DNA from: Streptomyces albofaciens JCM 4342 | GTDB taxonomy: Bacteria; Actinomycetota; Actinomycetes; Streptomycetales; Streptomycetaceae | Reading direction: 5' to 3' | NCBI RefSeq assembly: GCF_008634025.1 | Contig: NZ_PDCM01000001.1 | Location: forward strand, 3,070,501 to 3,134,500 | DNA: 64,000 nucleotides | Part shown: one piece after another, positions 51,341-60,042 of the stretch | How positions within the stretch are numbered: the first letter of the stretch is position 1 | Layout: every line of letters begins with the position of its first letter | Position numbers and translations under genes: made by a program | Notes under the pieces: model-generated | Seen by the model: the letters and a program-made list of their open reading frames with translations, nothing else | What the model was told of the DNA's origin: nothing | The model's database searches: none

Positions 51341-53930
51341 GATCAACGTCGGCTCCTGGGCCGACACCTGCGTCGAATGGCTGCGCCACCACCTCACCTG
51401 GCTCTTCGACTTCGTCTCCCGCGTCCTGACGGACATGTACAACGGCATCGAGGCGGTGCTGACCGCCCCGCACCCGTTGCTGCTGATGGGTATCCTCGCG
51501 GTGCTCGCCTGGTGGCTGCGCGGCCTGCCGGCCGCCGTCCTGACCTTCGCCGGCTTCGCGCTGATCGACTCGATCCAGCAGTGGGAAGCCACCATGCAGT
51601 CGCTGGCGCTGGTGCTGGTCGCCTGCATCATCACCGTCGTCGTGGCGGTCCCGCTCGGCATCTGGGCGGCCCGCAACCGCGCCGTCGGCGGCGCCCTGCG
51701 CCCGGTCCTGGACCTGATGCAGACGATGCCCGCGATGGTCTACCTGATCCCCGGCATCCTGTTCTTCGGCATCGGCGTGATGCCCGGCATGGTGGCGACG
51801 ATCATCTTCTCGATGCCGCCCGCCGTCCGCATGACCGAGCTGGGCATCCGCCAGGTCGACGGCGAACTGGTCGAGGCGGCCGAGGCGTTCGGCACCCACC
51901 CGCGCCGCACCCTCTTCCGGGTGCAGCTGCCGCTGGCGCTGCCCACGATCATGGCCGGCGTCAACCAGGTCATCATGCTGGCGCTGTCCATGGTCGTCAT
52001 CGCCGGCATGGTCGGCGCCGAGGGCCTGGGCTCCTCCGTCTACAACGCGGTCAGCTCGGTGAACGTCGCCCTCGGCTTCGAGGCCGGCCTCGCCGTCGTC
52101 ATCCTGGCCATGTACCTGGACCGGATGACCGGCGCCCTCAACGAGCGGGTCTCGCCGCTGGGCCGCCGCGCGCTGGCCAAGGCGCAGGCCTCGCTGGGCG
52201 GCCTGAAGTTCCTGTACTGGAAGCCCGCCACGTCCGTCGCGATGGCCGGCGTGGTCGTGCTCGCGCTGGTCGCGGGCGGTCTGAACGTCTTCGGCAAGGA
52301 CGGCGCGAAAACCGACGGCGGCGGCCGGCCGATCACGCTCGGGTACGTCAACTGGGACGAGGGCAAGGCCACCACGTACCTGTGGAAGGAGATCCTCGAA
52401 CAGCGCGGCTTCAAGCCGAAGGCGCAGGCGCTGGAGGCCGGGGCGCTGTTCACCGGGGAGGCCCGCGGCGACGTGGACGTGCAGACCAACGCCTGGCTGC
52501 CGACGACGCACGCCGAGTACTACAAGAAGTACCGGGACAAGCTCGAAGACCTGGGCGCCTGGTACGACAAGACCTCGCTGGAGATCGCGGTCCCGTCGTA
52601 CATGAAGGACGTCAGGACCCTCGACGACCTCAAGGGCAGGGCCGGCGAGTTCGGCGGCAAGATCACCGGCATCGAGCCGGGCGCCGGCGAGATGAAGATC
52701 CTCAAGGGCAAGGTCCTCAAGGACTACGGCCTGGAGGGCGAGTACAAGGTCGCCGAGTCCAGCACCGCGTCCATGCTCACCGAGCTGGACCGGGCGTACG
52801 CGGCGAAGAAGCCGATCGCCGTCACGCTGTGGTCGCCGCACTGGGCGTACGACAAGTACGACCTCACCAAGCTCGAAGACCCCAAGGGCTCCTTCGGCTC
52901 GGGCGACAGCCTGCACCTGCTCGGCCGCAAGGGCTTCTCCAAGGACGAGCCGCAGGTCGCCAAGTGGATGAAGAACTTCCACCTGGACGAGAAGCAGCTC
53001 ACCAGTCTGGAGAACGACGTCAAGAGCGCGGGCGAGGGCCACGAGCAGGACGGCGTGCGCACCTGGCTGAAGAAGAACCCGGGCCTGGTCGACAAGCTGG
53101 CGCCGTCGGCGAACGTCACGTACGCCAAGGGCAAGGACGCCGGCGCCGCGCCGAACATCGGCTACCCGGCGTGGGACGAGGGCATCGCCACCACGTACCT
53201 GTGGAAGAACGTCCTGGAGAAGCGCGGCTACAAGCCCGCCATCCGCAACCTCGACGTCGGTCCGATGTGGACCGGCCTGTCCAGCGGTCAGATCGACGTC
53301 GAGTTCGACGCCTGGCTGCCGGTCGCGCAGAAGCAGTACTGGGACCAGTACAAGAACGACCTCGTGGACGTCGGCGCCTGGTACGACAAGACGTCGCTGG
53401 AGATCGCGGTCCCGTCCTACGTCAAGGGTGTCAAGACGCTGGACGACCTGCGCGAGCACCGGGACGAGTTCCAGGGCAAGATCATCGGCATCGAGCCGGG
53501 CACCGGCGAGATGAAGCGCCTGAAGGACACCGTCGCGCCCGCGTACGGCCTGGAGGACTTCCAGGTCACCGAGGCCGGCACCAGCTCCATGCTGGCCGAA
53601 CTGGACCGCGCCTACGCCAAGAAGGAGCCGATCGCGGTCGTGCTCTGGTCGCCGCACTGGGCGTACAGCAAGTACGACCTGACCAAGCTCGCCGACCCGA
53701 AGCACACCTGGGGCGACAACAACCAGATCAGGACGCTCGGCCACAAGAGCTTCCCGGAGAAGTTCCCGGAGCTCAACGGCTGGCTGAAGAACTGGAAGAT
53801 GACGCCCGACGAGCTGGGCAGCCTGGAGAAGGACATCCAGGACGCCGGCAAGGGCCACGAGAACGACGGCGTCGAGAAGTGGATCGCCGACCACCCGGGC
53901 ATCGTGGACAGGATGGCGCCGGTGAAGTGA
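51333..53930 (+). CDS. Glycine betaine ABC permease fused to two substrate-binding domains
   Basis: An 865-residue fusion. Residues about 45-300 are the inner-membrane permease (ATMQSLALVLVACIITVVVA, and the coupling loop EAAEAFGTHPRRTLFRVQLPLALP). A further membrane helix (about 295-320) anchors the exported part. Then come two homologous betaine-binding domains, about 330-595 and 604-865. Both keep the aromatic ligand cage: NWDEGKATTYLW and AWDEGIATTYLW; GAWYDKTSLEIAVPSY in both; LWSPHWAYDKYDL and LWSPHWAYSKYDL. So each transporter would carry four receptors per permease dimer. The GTG overlaps the ATPase stop by 8 nt. A strong terminator follows. Confidence 0.93.
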   Translation: MPRINVGSWADTCVEWLRHHLTWLFDFVSRVLTDMYNGIEAVLTAPHPLLLMGILAVLAWWLRGLPAAVLTFAGFALIDSIQQWEATMQSLALVLVACIITVVVAVPLGIWAARNRAVGGALRPVLDLMQTMPAMVYLIPGILFFGIGVMPGMVATIIFSMPPAVRMTELGIRQVDGELVEAAEAFGTHPRRTLFRVQLPLALPTIMAGVNQVIMLALSMVVIAGMVGAEGLGSSVYNAVSSVNVALGFEAGLAVVILAMYLDRMTGALNERVSPLGRRALAKAQASLGGLKFLYWKPATSVAMAGVVVLALVAGGLNVFGKDGAKTDGGGRPITLGYVNWDEGKATTYLWKEILEQRGFKPKAQALEAGALFTGEARGDVDVQTNAWLPTTHAEYYKKYRDKLEDLGAWYDKTSLEIAVPSYMKDVRTLDDLKGRAGEFGGKITGIEPGAGEMKILKGKVLKDYGLEGEYKVAESSTASMLTELDRAYAAKKPIAVTLWSPHWAYDKYDLTKLEDPKGSFGSGDSLHLLGRKGFSKDEPQVAKWMKNFHLDEKQLTSLENDVKSAGEGHEQDGVRTWLKKNPGLVDKLAPSANVTYAKGKDAGAAPNIGYPAWDEGIATTYLWKNVLEKRGYKPAIRNLDVGPMWTGLSSGQIDVEFDAWLPVAQKQYWDQYKNDLVDVGAWYDKTSLEIAVPSYVKGVKTLDDLREHRDEFQGKIIGIEPGTGEMKRLKDTVAPAYGLEDFQVTEAGTSSMLAELDRAYAKKEPIAVVLWSPHWAYSKYDLTKLADPKHTWGDNNQIRTLGHKSFPEKFPELNGWLKNWKMTPDELGSLEKDIQDAGKGHENDGVEKWIADHPGIVDRMAPVK

Positions 53931-53950
53931 GGCGCTGAACGCCTCGCGCG

Positions 53951-53984
53951 GGCCCCGTCCCGGCCGTACGGCCGGGACGGGGCC
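53951..53984. terminator. Terminator after the betaine importer
   Basis: GGCCCCGTCCCGGCC (53951-53965) and its complement GGCCGGGACGGGGCC (53970-53984) form a perfect 34-bp palindrome around GTAC, followed by TTTG. Confidence 0.92.
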
Positions 53985-54025
53985 TTTGTGCGCGCGGGGC
54001 CGGCCAGGCCGCGTACCGTGGGGTG

Positions 54026-54769
54026 ATGACGACCGGTCACCGCAGCGCCCCCCGGGTGGTCTCCCTCGTGCCCTCGCTCACCGAGGCCGTGGCCGCCACC
54101 GCGCCCGACCTGCTCATCGGCGCCACCGAATGGTGCAGCCACCCCGCCGGTCTGGACGTGGCGCGCGTCGGCGGCACCAAGAACCCGGACACCGCCCGGA
54201 TCGCCGCCCTCGCGCCCGACCTCGTGCTGGCCAACGAGGAGGAGAACCGGGCGCCGGACCTCGGCGCGCTGCGGGCGGCCGGGCTGGAGGTGCTGGTCAC
54301 CGAGATCCGCGACCTGGACCAGGCGCTGCGCGAACTGGACCGGGTGCTGGTGCGCGGCTGCGGACTGCCCCGGCCCGGCTGGCTGGACGACGCGGCGGAC
54401 GCCTGGCGGGACGTACGGGCCGGGGCGGCGGACGCGCGCGGCGCGGTGGTGCCGGTCTGGCGGCGGCCGTGGATGGTGCTGGGCCGGGACACCTTCGCGG
54501 GCGACCTGCTCGCCCGGCTGGGCGTGAGGAACCTGTACGCGGACCACGCCGACCGGTATCCGCGGGTACCGGTCGACGAGCTGAACGCGCGCGGCGCCGA
54601 TCTGGTGGTGCTGCCGGACGAGCCGTACCGCTTCACGGCGGACGACGGCCCCGAGGCGTTCCCGGGGCTGCCCGCCGCGCTGGTCAGCGGGCGCCATCTG
54701 ACCTGGTACGGACCGTCCTTGGCGGAGGCGCCGGCGGTGCTCAGGGCCGCGCTGGACGCGGCTCGGTGA
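54026..54769 (+). CDS. BtuF-like binding-fold protein without a signal peptide
   Basis: A 247-residue protein with the helical-backbone metal-receptor fold (vitamin B12/siderophore binding family). The N-terminal pattern RVVSLVPSLTEAVAA, GATEWCSHPAG, RVGGTKNPDTARIAALAPDLVLANEEENR is that of BtuF relatives. The second lobe includes WRRPWMVLGRDTFAGDLLARLGVRNLYAD. There is no signal peptide or lipobox, so it should act in the cytosol. TACCGT (54014-54019) 6 nt before the ATG suggests a leaderless transcript; a GTG three bases upstream is equally possible. It overlaps the 3' end of the convergent TDT gene by 29 nt. Ligand unknown. Confidence 0.85.
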   Translation: MTTGHRSAPRVVSLVPSLTEAVAATAPDLLIGATEWCSHPAGLDVARVGGTKNPDTARIAALAPDLVLANEEENRAPDLGALRAAGLEVLVTEIRDLDQALRELDRVLVRGCGLPRPGWLDDAADAWRDVRAGAADARGAVVPVWRRPWMVLGRDTFAGDLLARLGVRNLYADHADRYPRVPVDELNARGADLVVLPDEPYRFTADDGPEAFPGLPAALVSGRHLTWYGPSLAEAPAVLRAALDAAR

Positions 54770-55946
54770 CCGGGGCGGCCGCGACGGCCGAAGCGGCGAC
54801 CGCCGCAGGGCCCGCCGGAGCCGCGGGCACCAGCAGCCGCCCGCCCGCCAGCCCCCGCGCCGTCCGCACCCCCGCCACCAGCCAGGCCGTCACCAGCACG
54901 CCGAACAGGCCCACCGCGAGCCAGGTGAAGGCCGTGAGGCCGGTGTGCCGGGCCAGTCCGGCCGCGCCCGTCACACAGGTACCGACCGGGAAGGTGAACG
55001 CCCACCAGGTCATCGAGAACGTCATCCCGGCGCGGAAGGCCCGGACGACCAGCGCCGTCGCCAGCGCGAGCCACAGCAGCGCGAAGCCCATGACGGGCAC
55101 GCCGTACAGCAGCGCGAAGGCGCTCATCGCCCGCGCGGATCCGGCGCCGACCGCGCCGGGCGCGGCGTCGGCGAGGTTGCCGACCGCGGTCGTGGACTGG
55201 CCCAGCGGGCCCAGGACGAGGAAGAGCGTCGGGGTCAGCGCGAGCGGCAGCGGGCCGTGGTGGATCAGCCGGGCCATGACCAGCGGCAGCATCAACAGGG
55301 TGGCCAGCAGCGACATGCCGAACAGCGCGTAGCAGGCGAGGAGCATCGCCTCCCGCCACTGCCCGGCGGGCAGGTGCGGCACCAGACCCGGTCCGAGGGC
55401 CGCCGAGACCATTGGGGCGACCAGCGGCAGGAGCCACACGGGGGAGGCGGTGCCGGCCTCGATCCGGTGCCGGCTCACCATCAGGTACGGGACCGCAGCG
55501 GCCGCCGCGAGCCCGGTCGCCGTACCGGCGCACCACAGCACGGCGTCCACCGCGACCGCGGCCGGCTCGCCGAGCACGTCGGTGCCGACGGCGAGGGTCC
55601 CGCCGCCGACCGCCAGCAGTGCCATCGACAGACAGCCGTAGAACGGCGCCACCGCCGGGTCGAGCAGATGGCGGCGCGCCTGGTCGGCGTGGTGGAGCCA
55701 GTGGGCGGTACGGGCGGCCAGCAGGACCAGCAGCAGGACGGCGGACAGTGCCCAGACCGCGGCGTACACGCCGCGCAGGAACGGGGAGTGCGGCAGGGCG
55801 ACGCCGGCGTTGGCGACGATGGCGGTGCCCATGACGGCGGCGTACCAGTTGGGGCCGAGGTGACGCAGGGCCGCCGGGGGCGTGCCGGGGGAGCGGGGCC
55901 GGGTGCGGGAGCCGGTGGGCGAGAGGGACTGCGTCGGGGTTGCCAT
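54741..55946 (-). CDS. TDT-family (TehA/SLAC1-like) transporter
   Basis: A 401-residue membrane protein with about ten hydrophobic helices, of the tellurite-resistance/dicarboxylate transporter family. Family marks are LGPNWYAAVMGTAIV at the first helix and, in the middle, GPLGQSTTAVGNL, then FSMTWWAFTFPVGTCVTG. Members carry anions such as C4-dicarboxylates, sulfite or chloride. The ATG at 55946 is in front of a Ser/Thr/Pro-rich N-terminus. It is divergent from a LysR-type gene, with 70 bp between, which likely controls it. The 3' end overlaps the BtuF-like gene by 29 nt. Confidence 0.88.
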   Translation of the reverse strand: MATPTQSLSPTGSRTRPRSPGTPPAALRHLGPNWYAAVMGTAIVANAGVALPHSPFLRGVYAAVWALSAVLLLVLLAARTAHWLHHADQARRHLLDPAVAPFYGCLSMALLAVGGGTLAVGTDVLGEPAAVAVDAVLWCAGTATGLAAAAAVPYLMVSRHRIEAGTASPVWLLPLVAPMVSAALGPGLVPHLPAGQWREAMLLACYALFGMSLLATLLMLPLVMARLIHHGPLPLALTPTLFLVLGPLGQSTTAVGNLADAAPGAVGAGSARAMSAFALLYGVPVMGFALLWLALATALVVRAFRAGMTFSMTWWAFTFPVGTCVTGAAGLARHTGLTAFTWLAVGLFGVLVTAWLVAGVRTARGLAGGRLLVPAAPAGPAAVAASAVAAAPVTEPRPARP

Positions 55947-55989
55947 GGTCCCAGGCTCGCCGCCCGTCCCGCCTCCCGCCAGGGCCCTC

Positions 55990-56009
55990 GCTTCTATGAG
56001 GGCATAAGC
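55990..56009. promoter_or_regulatory. LysR-type dyad between TDT and LysR genes
   Basis: TATG (55995-55998) AGGG CATA (56003-56006), flanked by GCTT and AAGC, is an imperfect dyad with a T-N11-A spacing as expected for a LysR-type regulator. It lies just upstream of the regulator's start. Confidence 0.5.
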
Positions 56010-56016
56010 TGGAGTT

Positions 56017-56964
56017 ATGGCCACCGTCAACGAAGAGCGCCCCGAGCCGGGCCCCGCGACCCCGCTCGCGCACCGTGTGCCGGACCTCGGCGCGCTGGAG
56101 CTGCTGCTCGCCGTCGCCCGGCTCGGCAGCCTCGGGCGGGCCGCCCGCGAGCGGGGCATCAGCCAGCCCGCCGCCAGCAGCCGCATCCGCTCGATGGAAC
56201 AGCAGCTGGGCGTGGCCCTCGTCGAACGCTCCCCGCGCGGCTCACGCCTGACGGACGCGGGGACGCTGGTCACCGACTGGGCGCGGCGGGTGGTGGAGGC
56301 CGCCGAAGCCTTCGACGCGGGAGCGCAGGCGCTGCGGGGGCGGCGGGACTCGCGGCTGCGGGTGGCCGCCAGCATGACCATCGCCGAATACCTGCTGCCC
56401 GGCTGGCTGATCGCGCTGCGCGCGCAGCGCCCCGACACCGCGGTGTCGCTGCTGGCCGGGAACTCCGCCGCGGTCGCCGAACGCCTCCTCGCGGGCGAGG
56501 CCGACCTCGGTTTCGTGGAGGGCCTGGACGTGCCCGCCGGGCTGGACGGCGCGGTCATCGGCCACGACCGGCTGGTCGTGGTCGCCGCGCCCGCCCACCC
56601 GTGGGCCCGGCGCCGCACCGACCTGACGGCCGCCGAACTGGCCGCCACCCCGCTGATCCTGCGCGAGCACGGCTCCGGCACCCGCCAGGTCCTGGACGCG
56701 GCCCTGGCCGGACACGGCGGCCTGGCGGCCCCCCTGCTGGAGCTGGCCTCCACCACGGCGGTCAAGGCGGCGGCGGTGAGCGGCGCCGGTCCCTCGGTGC
56801 TGAGCGAGCTGGCCGTGGGGGAGGAGCTGGCGGCGCGGCGGCTGGTCGAGATCCCCGTCCACGGCGCCCGCTTCGGCCGCGACCTGCGCGCGGTCTGGCC
56901 GTCCGGCCAGCGCCCGGCGGGCCCGGCGCGCCAGTTGCTGGGGCTGACCCGGGCGCTGCCGTGA
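56017..56964 (+). CDS. LysR-family regulator
   Basis: A 315-residue LysR-type regulator. The winged helix-turn-helix (about 25-85) reads ALELLLAVARLGSLGRAARERGISQPAASSRI. The effector domain (about 110-310) starts RLRVAASMTIAEYLLPGWL and includes ADLGFVEGLDVPAGL. Such members are often related to CysB/CbbR-like anion sensors. GGAG lies 4 nt before the ATG. It is divergent from the TDT transporter and probably controls it in response to the transported anion. It ends 9 nt before the convergent secreted-protein gene. Confidence 0.9.
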   Translation: MATVNEERPEPGPATPLAHRVPDLGALELLLAVARLGSLGRAARERGISQPAASSRIRSMEQQLGVALVERSPRGSRLTDAGTLVTDWARRVVEAAEAFDAGAQALRGRRDSRLRVAASMTIAEYLLPGWLIALRAQRPDTAVSLLAGNSAAVAERLLAGEADLGFVEGLDVPAGLDGAVIGHDRLVVVAAPAHPWARRRTDLTAAELAATPLILREHGSGTRQVLDAALAGHGGLAAPLLELASTTAVKAAAVSGAGPSVLSELAVGEELAARRLVEIPVHGARFGRDLRAVWPSGQRPAGPARQLLGLTRALP

Positions 56965-56973
56965 GCGCCCGCC

Positions 56974-57504
56974 TCACCGGTCGGCCTGGTACGCCGCGTC
57001 CGCGGCGGTGGCCGTCCTGCCGTCGGGGGCGGTGTAGGTGAGCGTACGGTCCCCTCTGATCTGGAAGACATTGGTGGGCCGTTGCCGGTTGCGGGGGTTG
57101 CAGATGGAGACCGGGACGGTGAAGACGGTCTGGTACCGCCCGCCGTCGGACGTGGTCACCCGCGTCATGAAGGTGACCACGCCCTTCTTGGCGGAGTTGC
57201 CGCCGTTCGGCGGCTCGTGGAGCCAGAAGCCGTCCGCCGTCGACGAGGAGTTCGTCGGCTCGACCGTGAGCGAGTGGTCGGCGTTGAACTGCACGGTCCG
57301 TACTTTGGTGCCGTCCTGGGTGTACGGCTTGGACAGCTCGAACGATGCTCTCGCACCCTCCTGCGGCGCCTCGACGTAGTCGTTCGCGCTGCCCCCGCAC
57401 TGGCCGGCGGCGGCCACGGCGGCGGAGCCGTCGAGGAAGCCGAGGGCCAGCACGGAGGACAGCCCCACGGCGGCGGCGGATGTGAGGTGGCGTTGGTATG
57501 TCAC
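56974..57504 (-). CDS. Secreted protein of unknown function
   Basis: A 176-residue exported protein. The signal sequence is VTYQRHLTSAAAVGLSSVLA and continues to an AAA-type cleavage site near residue 33. The mature part begins GQCGGSANDYVEAP and has a second Cys in VSICNPRNR, so one disulfide is possible. The body is rich in Thr, Ser and Asn with beta-strand-like alternation (KVRTVQFNADHSLTVEP, YQTVFTVPVSI). I recognise no named family. The GTG at 57504 has GGAAG about 12 nt upstream, a weak site. It is convergent with the LysR gene. Confidence 0.7.
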   Translation of the reverse strand: MTYQRHLTSAAAVGLSSVLALGFLDGSAAVAAAGQCGGSANDYVEAPQEGARASFELSKPYTQDGTKVRTVQFNADHSLTVEPTNSSSTADGFWLHEPPNGGNSAKKGVVTFMTRVTTSDGGRYQTVFTVPVSICNPRNRQRPTNVFQIRGDRTLTYTAPDGRTATAADAAYQADR

Positions 57505-57707
57505 GGGATGGCCTACTTCCGTCGGCAAAGCTGCACGAGGCAGGGCATTGCTGCACCGGGCACCTGACACACGGCGTTGACGCAGGTCAGCGCCGATGCA
57601 GCGAGCGTAGCCAGCCCCGCCGCGCGGTGTGCATCGCCGGATCGGATGGGTTTGCCGCCGCGAATACGCGGCTATACGGGAGCGCGGGTGCCGCCGGTTT
57701 CCCACCG

Positions 57708-58403
57708 TCAGGCACCGCCCGCCGCCCGTACCAGCGCCTCCATCACCCGTGTGTCGTCCCCCGCCTCCGGATGCCACTGGACCGACAGCACGAAGTGTTC
57801 CGCGCCGGGGAGTTCCAGGGCCTCGACCGTGCCGTCCGCCGTGTGGGCGGACGGCAGCAGGCCGTTGCCGAGCCGGTCCACGGCCTGGTGGTGGTACGTC
57901 GGTACGGCCACCGTCCCGGGGAGAATGCCGCCCAGCAGCGTGCCCGGTTCCGGCTTGACCTCGTGGCGGGCGAAGAGGCCCGCGGGGCCCGCGTGGCCGT
58001 CGATGTGCTGGACGAGGGTGCCGCCCAGGGCGACGTTCAGCAGCTGCATGCCCCGGCAGATGCCGAGCAGCGGCACGCGTGCCCGGAGGGCGGCCTCGAT
58101 CAGCGCCAGTTCCCAGGTGTCCCGCTCGCGGGCCGGGGGGCCGGTGCGCGGGTCGGGCTCGGCTCCGTACCGTACGGGTTCGACGTCCGGGCCGCCCGCG
58201 ATCACCAGGCCGTCCAGCCGCGCGACCACCTCCGCCGCGGTGCCGGGGTCGCCGGGCGGCAGCAGGGCGGCCAGGCCGCCGGAGCGCTGGACGAGGCGGT
58301 GGTAGCCGGCCGGGAGCAGCGCGGCGGGCAGGGCCCAGACGCCCCAGCGGGCATCGTCGGCGAGGTAGGTGGTGACGCCGATGAGGGGTGGGTGTGCGGA
58401 CAC
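57708..58403 (-). CDS. Class I glutamine amidotransferase, PuuD-like gamma-glutamyl hydrolase
   Basis: A 231-residue class I glutaminase-fold hydrolase of the peptidase C26 group. The nucleophile is Cys116 in LLGICRGMQLLN; His211 and Glu213 in VQWHPEAG complete the triad. DGLVIAGGPDVEP forms the oxyanion region. PuuD-type enzymes cut gamma-glutamyl amides such as gamma-glutamyl-aminobutyrate. This fits the nearby GlnA4-like ligase, which makes such amides. GGAGG lies 4 nt before the GTG, and directly before it stands a 24-base C run on this strand. It follows the permease gene by 53 nt. Confidence 0.88.
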   Translation of the reverse strand: MSAHPPLIGVTTYLADDARWGVWALPAALLPAGYHRLVQRSGGLAALLPPGDPGTAAEVVARLDGLVIAGGPDVEPVRYGAEPDPRTGPPARERDTWELALIEAALRARVPLLGICRGMQLLNVALGGTLVQHIDGHAGPAGLFARHEVKPEPGTLLGGILPGTVAVPTYHHQAVDRLGNGLLPSAHTADGTVEALELPGAEHFVLSVQWHPEAGDDTRVMEALVRAAGGA

Positions 58404-58412
58404 GGGTCCTCC

Positions 58413-58436
58413 GGGGGGGGGGGGGGGGGGGGGGGG
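58413..58436. repeat. 24-nt homopolymeric G tract
   Basis: Twenty-four consecutive G on the plus strand (C on the coding strand of the amidotransferase). It fills nearly half of the 53-nt gap between the permease stop and the amidotransferase start and touches the GGAGG ribosome site. Confidence 0.9.
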
Positions 58437-58456
58437 CTGCTCCAGCAGATGGGCGG

Positions 58457-59929
58457 TCAGTCGCGTTCCAGCTCGGCCTCGGCCGCCGCGAGCGCCGCGA
58501 ACTCCTCCTCGGGGGCCGCCGCGACCAGCCGGTGCCGGGAGTAGAGGGCGAAGTAGGCGAGGGCCACGCCGTAGACGACGAGGGCGATGAGGGCGGCCTG
58601 CCGGTCGACGAGGAAGGTCGCCACCAGCGCCGCGCAGGCCAGGACGAAGGCGGTGGAGGAGGTCAGGACGCCGCCGGGGGTGCGGTACGGGCGGGGCAGC
58701 CGCGGCTCGCGGCGGCGCAGCACGATGTGCGACAGCGACATCAGGGCGTAGGAGATGGTGGCGCCGAAGACGGCGATGTTGAGCATACGGGCGCCGTCGC
58801 CGGTCGCGGCGGCCAGCGCGAAGCCGAGCGCGCCGGGCACCAGCAGTGCCAGGTAGGGGGCCTTGCGGCGGCTGGTGAGGGAGAGGAAGCGGGGCAGGTA
58901 GCCGGCCCGGGAGAGCGCGAACAGCTGGCGGGAACCGGCGAAGATCAGGGAGAAGAAGGACGCCACCAGGCCCGCGAGTCCCGCGTAGTTGACGATGCGG
59001 GAGACGGTGGTGGGTTGGCCGTGCGGCTGGAGCGCCTGGACCAGCGGGTCGCCGGCGGACTGGATGGCGGCGGAGCCCCGGGCGCCGGTCGCCGCCACGA
59101 AGGTGACCAGCGCGAGCAGCAGCAGGATGCCCATCGCGGCGGCCATCGCCCTGGGCAGCGTACGGGCCGGGTCCCTGGTCTCCTCGGCGGCCAGCGGCAC
59201 GCCCTCGACGCCGAGGAAGAACCACATGCCGAAGGGGAAGGCGGCCCAGATGCCGAGGACGCCGAAGGGGAGCCAGGAACTGGAGCCGAAGGCGTTCGCG
59301 TCGGCGGGGATGTCGTTCAGGGCGCTGACGTGGAAGTCGCTGAGCGCCCCGAACGCGAAGACGACGACCGCGGCGACCGCGACGGCGGTGACGGCCAGGC
59401 TGAAGCGCAGCGCCTCGCCCACGCCCCACAGGTGGATGCCGATGAAGACGACGAAGCAGGCCAGGTACACGGGCCAGCCGGAGGTCAGGCCGAACAGGCC
59501 GAGGGATTGCACGTAGTCGCCGATGAAGATGGAGATCGCGGCCGGCGCTAGCACGTACTCGATGAGGATGGCCGTACCGGTCAGGAAGCCGCCCCAGGTG
59601 CCCAGCGCGCGCCGGGCGAAGCCGTAGCCGCCGCCCGCCGTCGGCAGGACGGAGGCCAGTTCGGCCAGCGCGAAGACCAGGCAGGTGTACATCACGCCCA
59701 TCAGGAGCGCGGCGATGGCCAGGCCGCCGAAGCCGCCCTGCGCGAGGCCGTTGTTCCAGCCGGAGAAGTCGCCGGAGACGACGTACGCGACGCCCAGTCC
59801 GGTGAGCAGGAGCGGGCCCGCGCTGCCCCGCCGCAGCGTGCGTTTTTGCAAGTAGGCGTCCTGGGGCGGAAAGTCGCCGGCCGCGGTGCCGAAGGGCGGT
59901 GCGGTGCGGGGTTCCGTGCTGTCGGCCAT
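58457..59929 (-). CDS. APC-family amino acid/ethanolamine permease
   Basis: A 490-residue permease with about 12 membrane helices of the amino acid-polyamine-organocation superfamily. It resembles the ethanolamine permease branch: GLGVAYVVSGDFSGWNNGLA in the first unwound helix, FALAELASVLPTAGGGYGFAR, and FFLGVEGVPLAAEETRDPARTLP. CAGGAG lies 7 nt before the ATG. It is transcribed with the amidotransferase gene downstream. Upstream is a GGTAAAGGT-N10-ACCTTTGCC dyad. With the GlnA4-like ligase nearby, ethanolamine or a related amine is the likely substrate. Confidence 0.88.
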   Translation of the reverse strand: MADSTEPRTAPPFGTAAGDFPPQDAYLQKRTLRRGSAGPLLLTGLGVAYVVSGDFSGWNNGLAQGGFGGLAIAALLMGVMYTCLVFALAELASVLPTAGGGYGFARRALGTWGGFLTGTAILIEYVLAPAAISIFIGDYVQSLGLFGLTSGWPVYLACFVVFIGIHLWGVGEALRFSLAVTAVAVAAVVVFAFGALSDFHVSALNDIPADANAFGSSSWLPFGVLGIWAAFPFGMWFFLGVEGVPLAAEETRDPARTLPRAMAAAMGILLLLALVTFVAATGARGSAAIQSAGDPLVQALQPHGQPTTVSRIVNYAGLAGLVASFFSLIFAGSRQLFALSRAGYLPRFLSLTSRRKAPYLALLVPGALGFALAAATGDGARMLNIAVFGATISYALMSLSHIVLRRREPRLPRPYRTPGGVLTSSTAFVLACAALVATFLVDRQAALIALVVYGVALAYFALYSRHRLVAAAPEEEFAALAAAEAELERD

Positions 59930-59971
59930 GAGCCGCTCCTGCTCGCCGGGGGTGGGGGAGGGGAAGTGCTG

Positions 59972-59999
59972 CGGTAAAGGTTTAGCCGCATACCTTTGC
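59972..59999. promoter_or_regulatory. Dyad upstream of the permease gene
   Basis: GGTAAAGGT (59972-59980) and ACCTTTGCC (59991-59999) pair at 8 of 9 positions across 10 nt. It lies 43 nt upstream of the permease start and could be bound by the adjacent GntR-type regulator. Confidence 0.5.
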
Positions 60000-60042
60000 C
60001 TCGCGATGTGGCCGAGCGCAAGACCCCTGCGTAAAAGACTGG

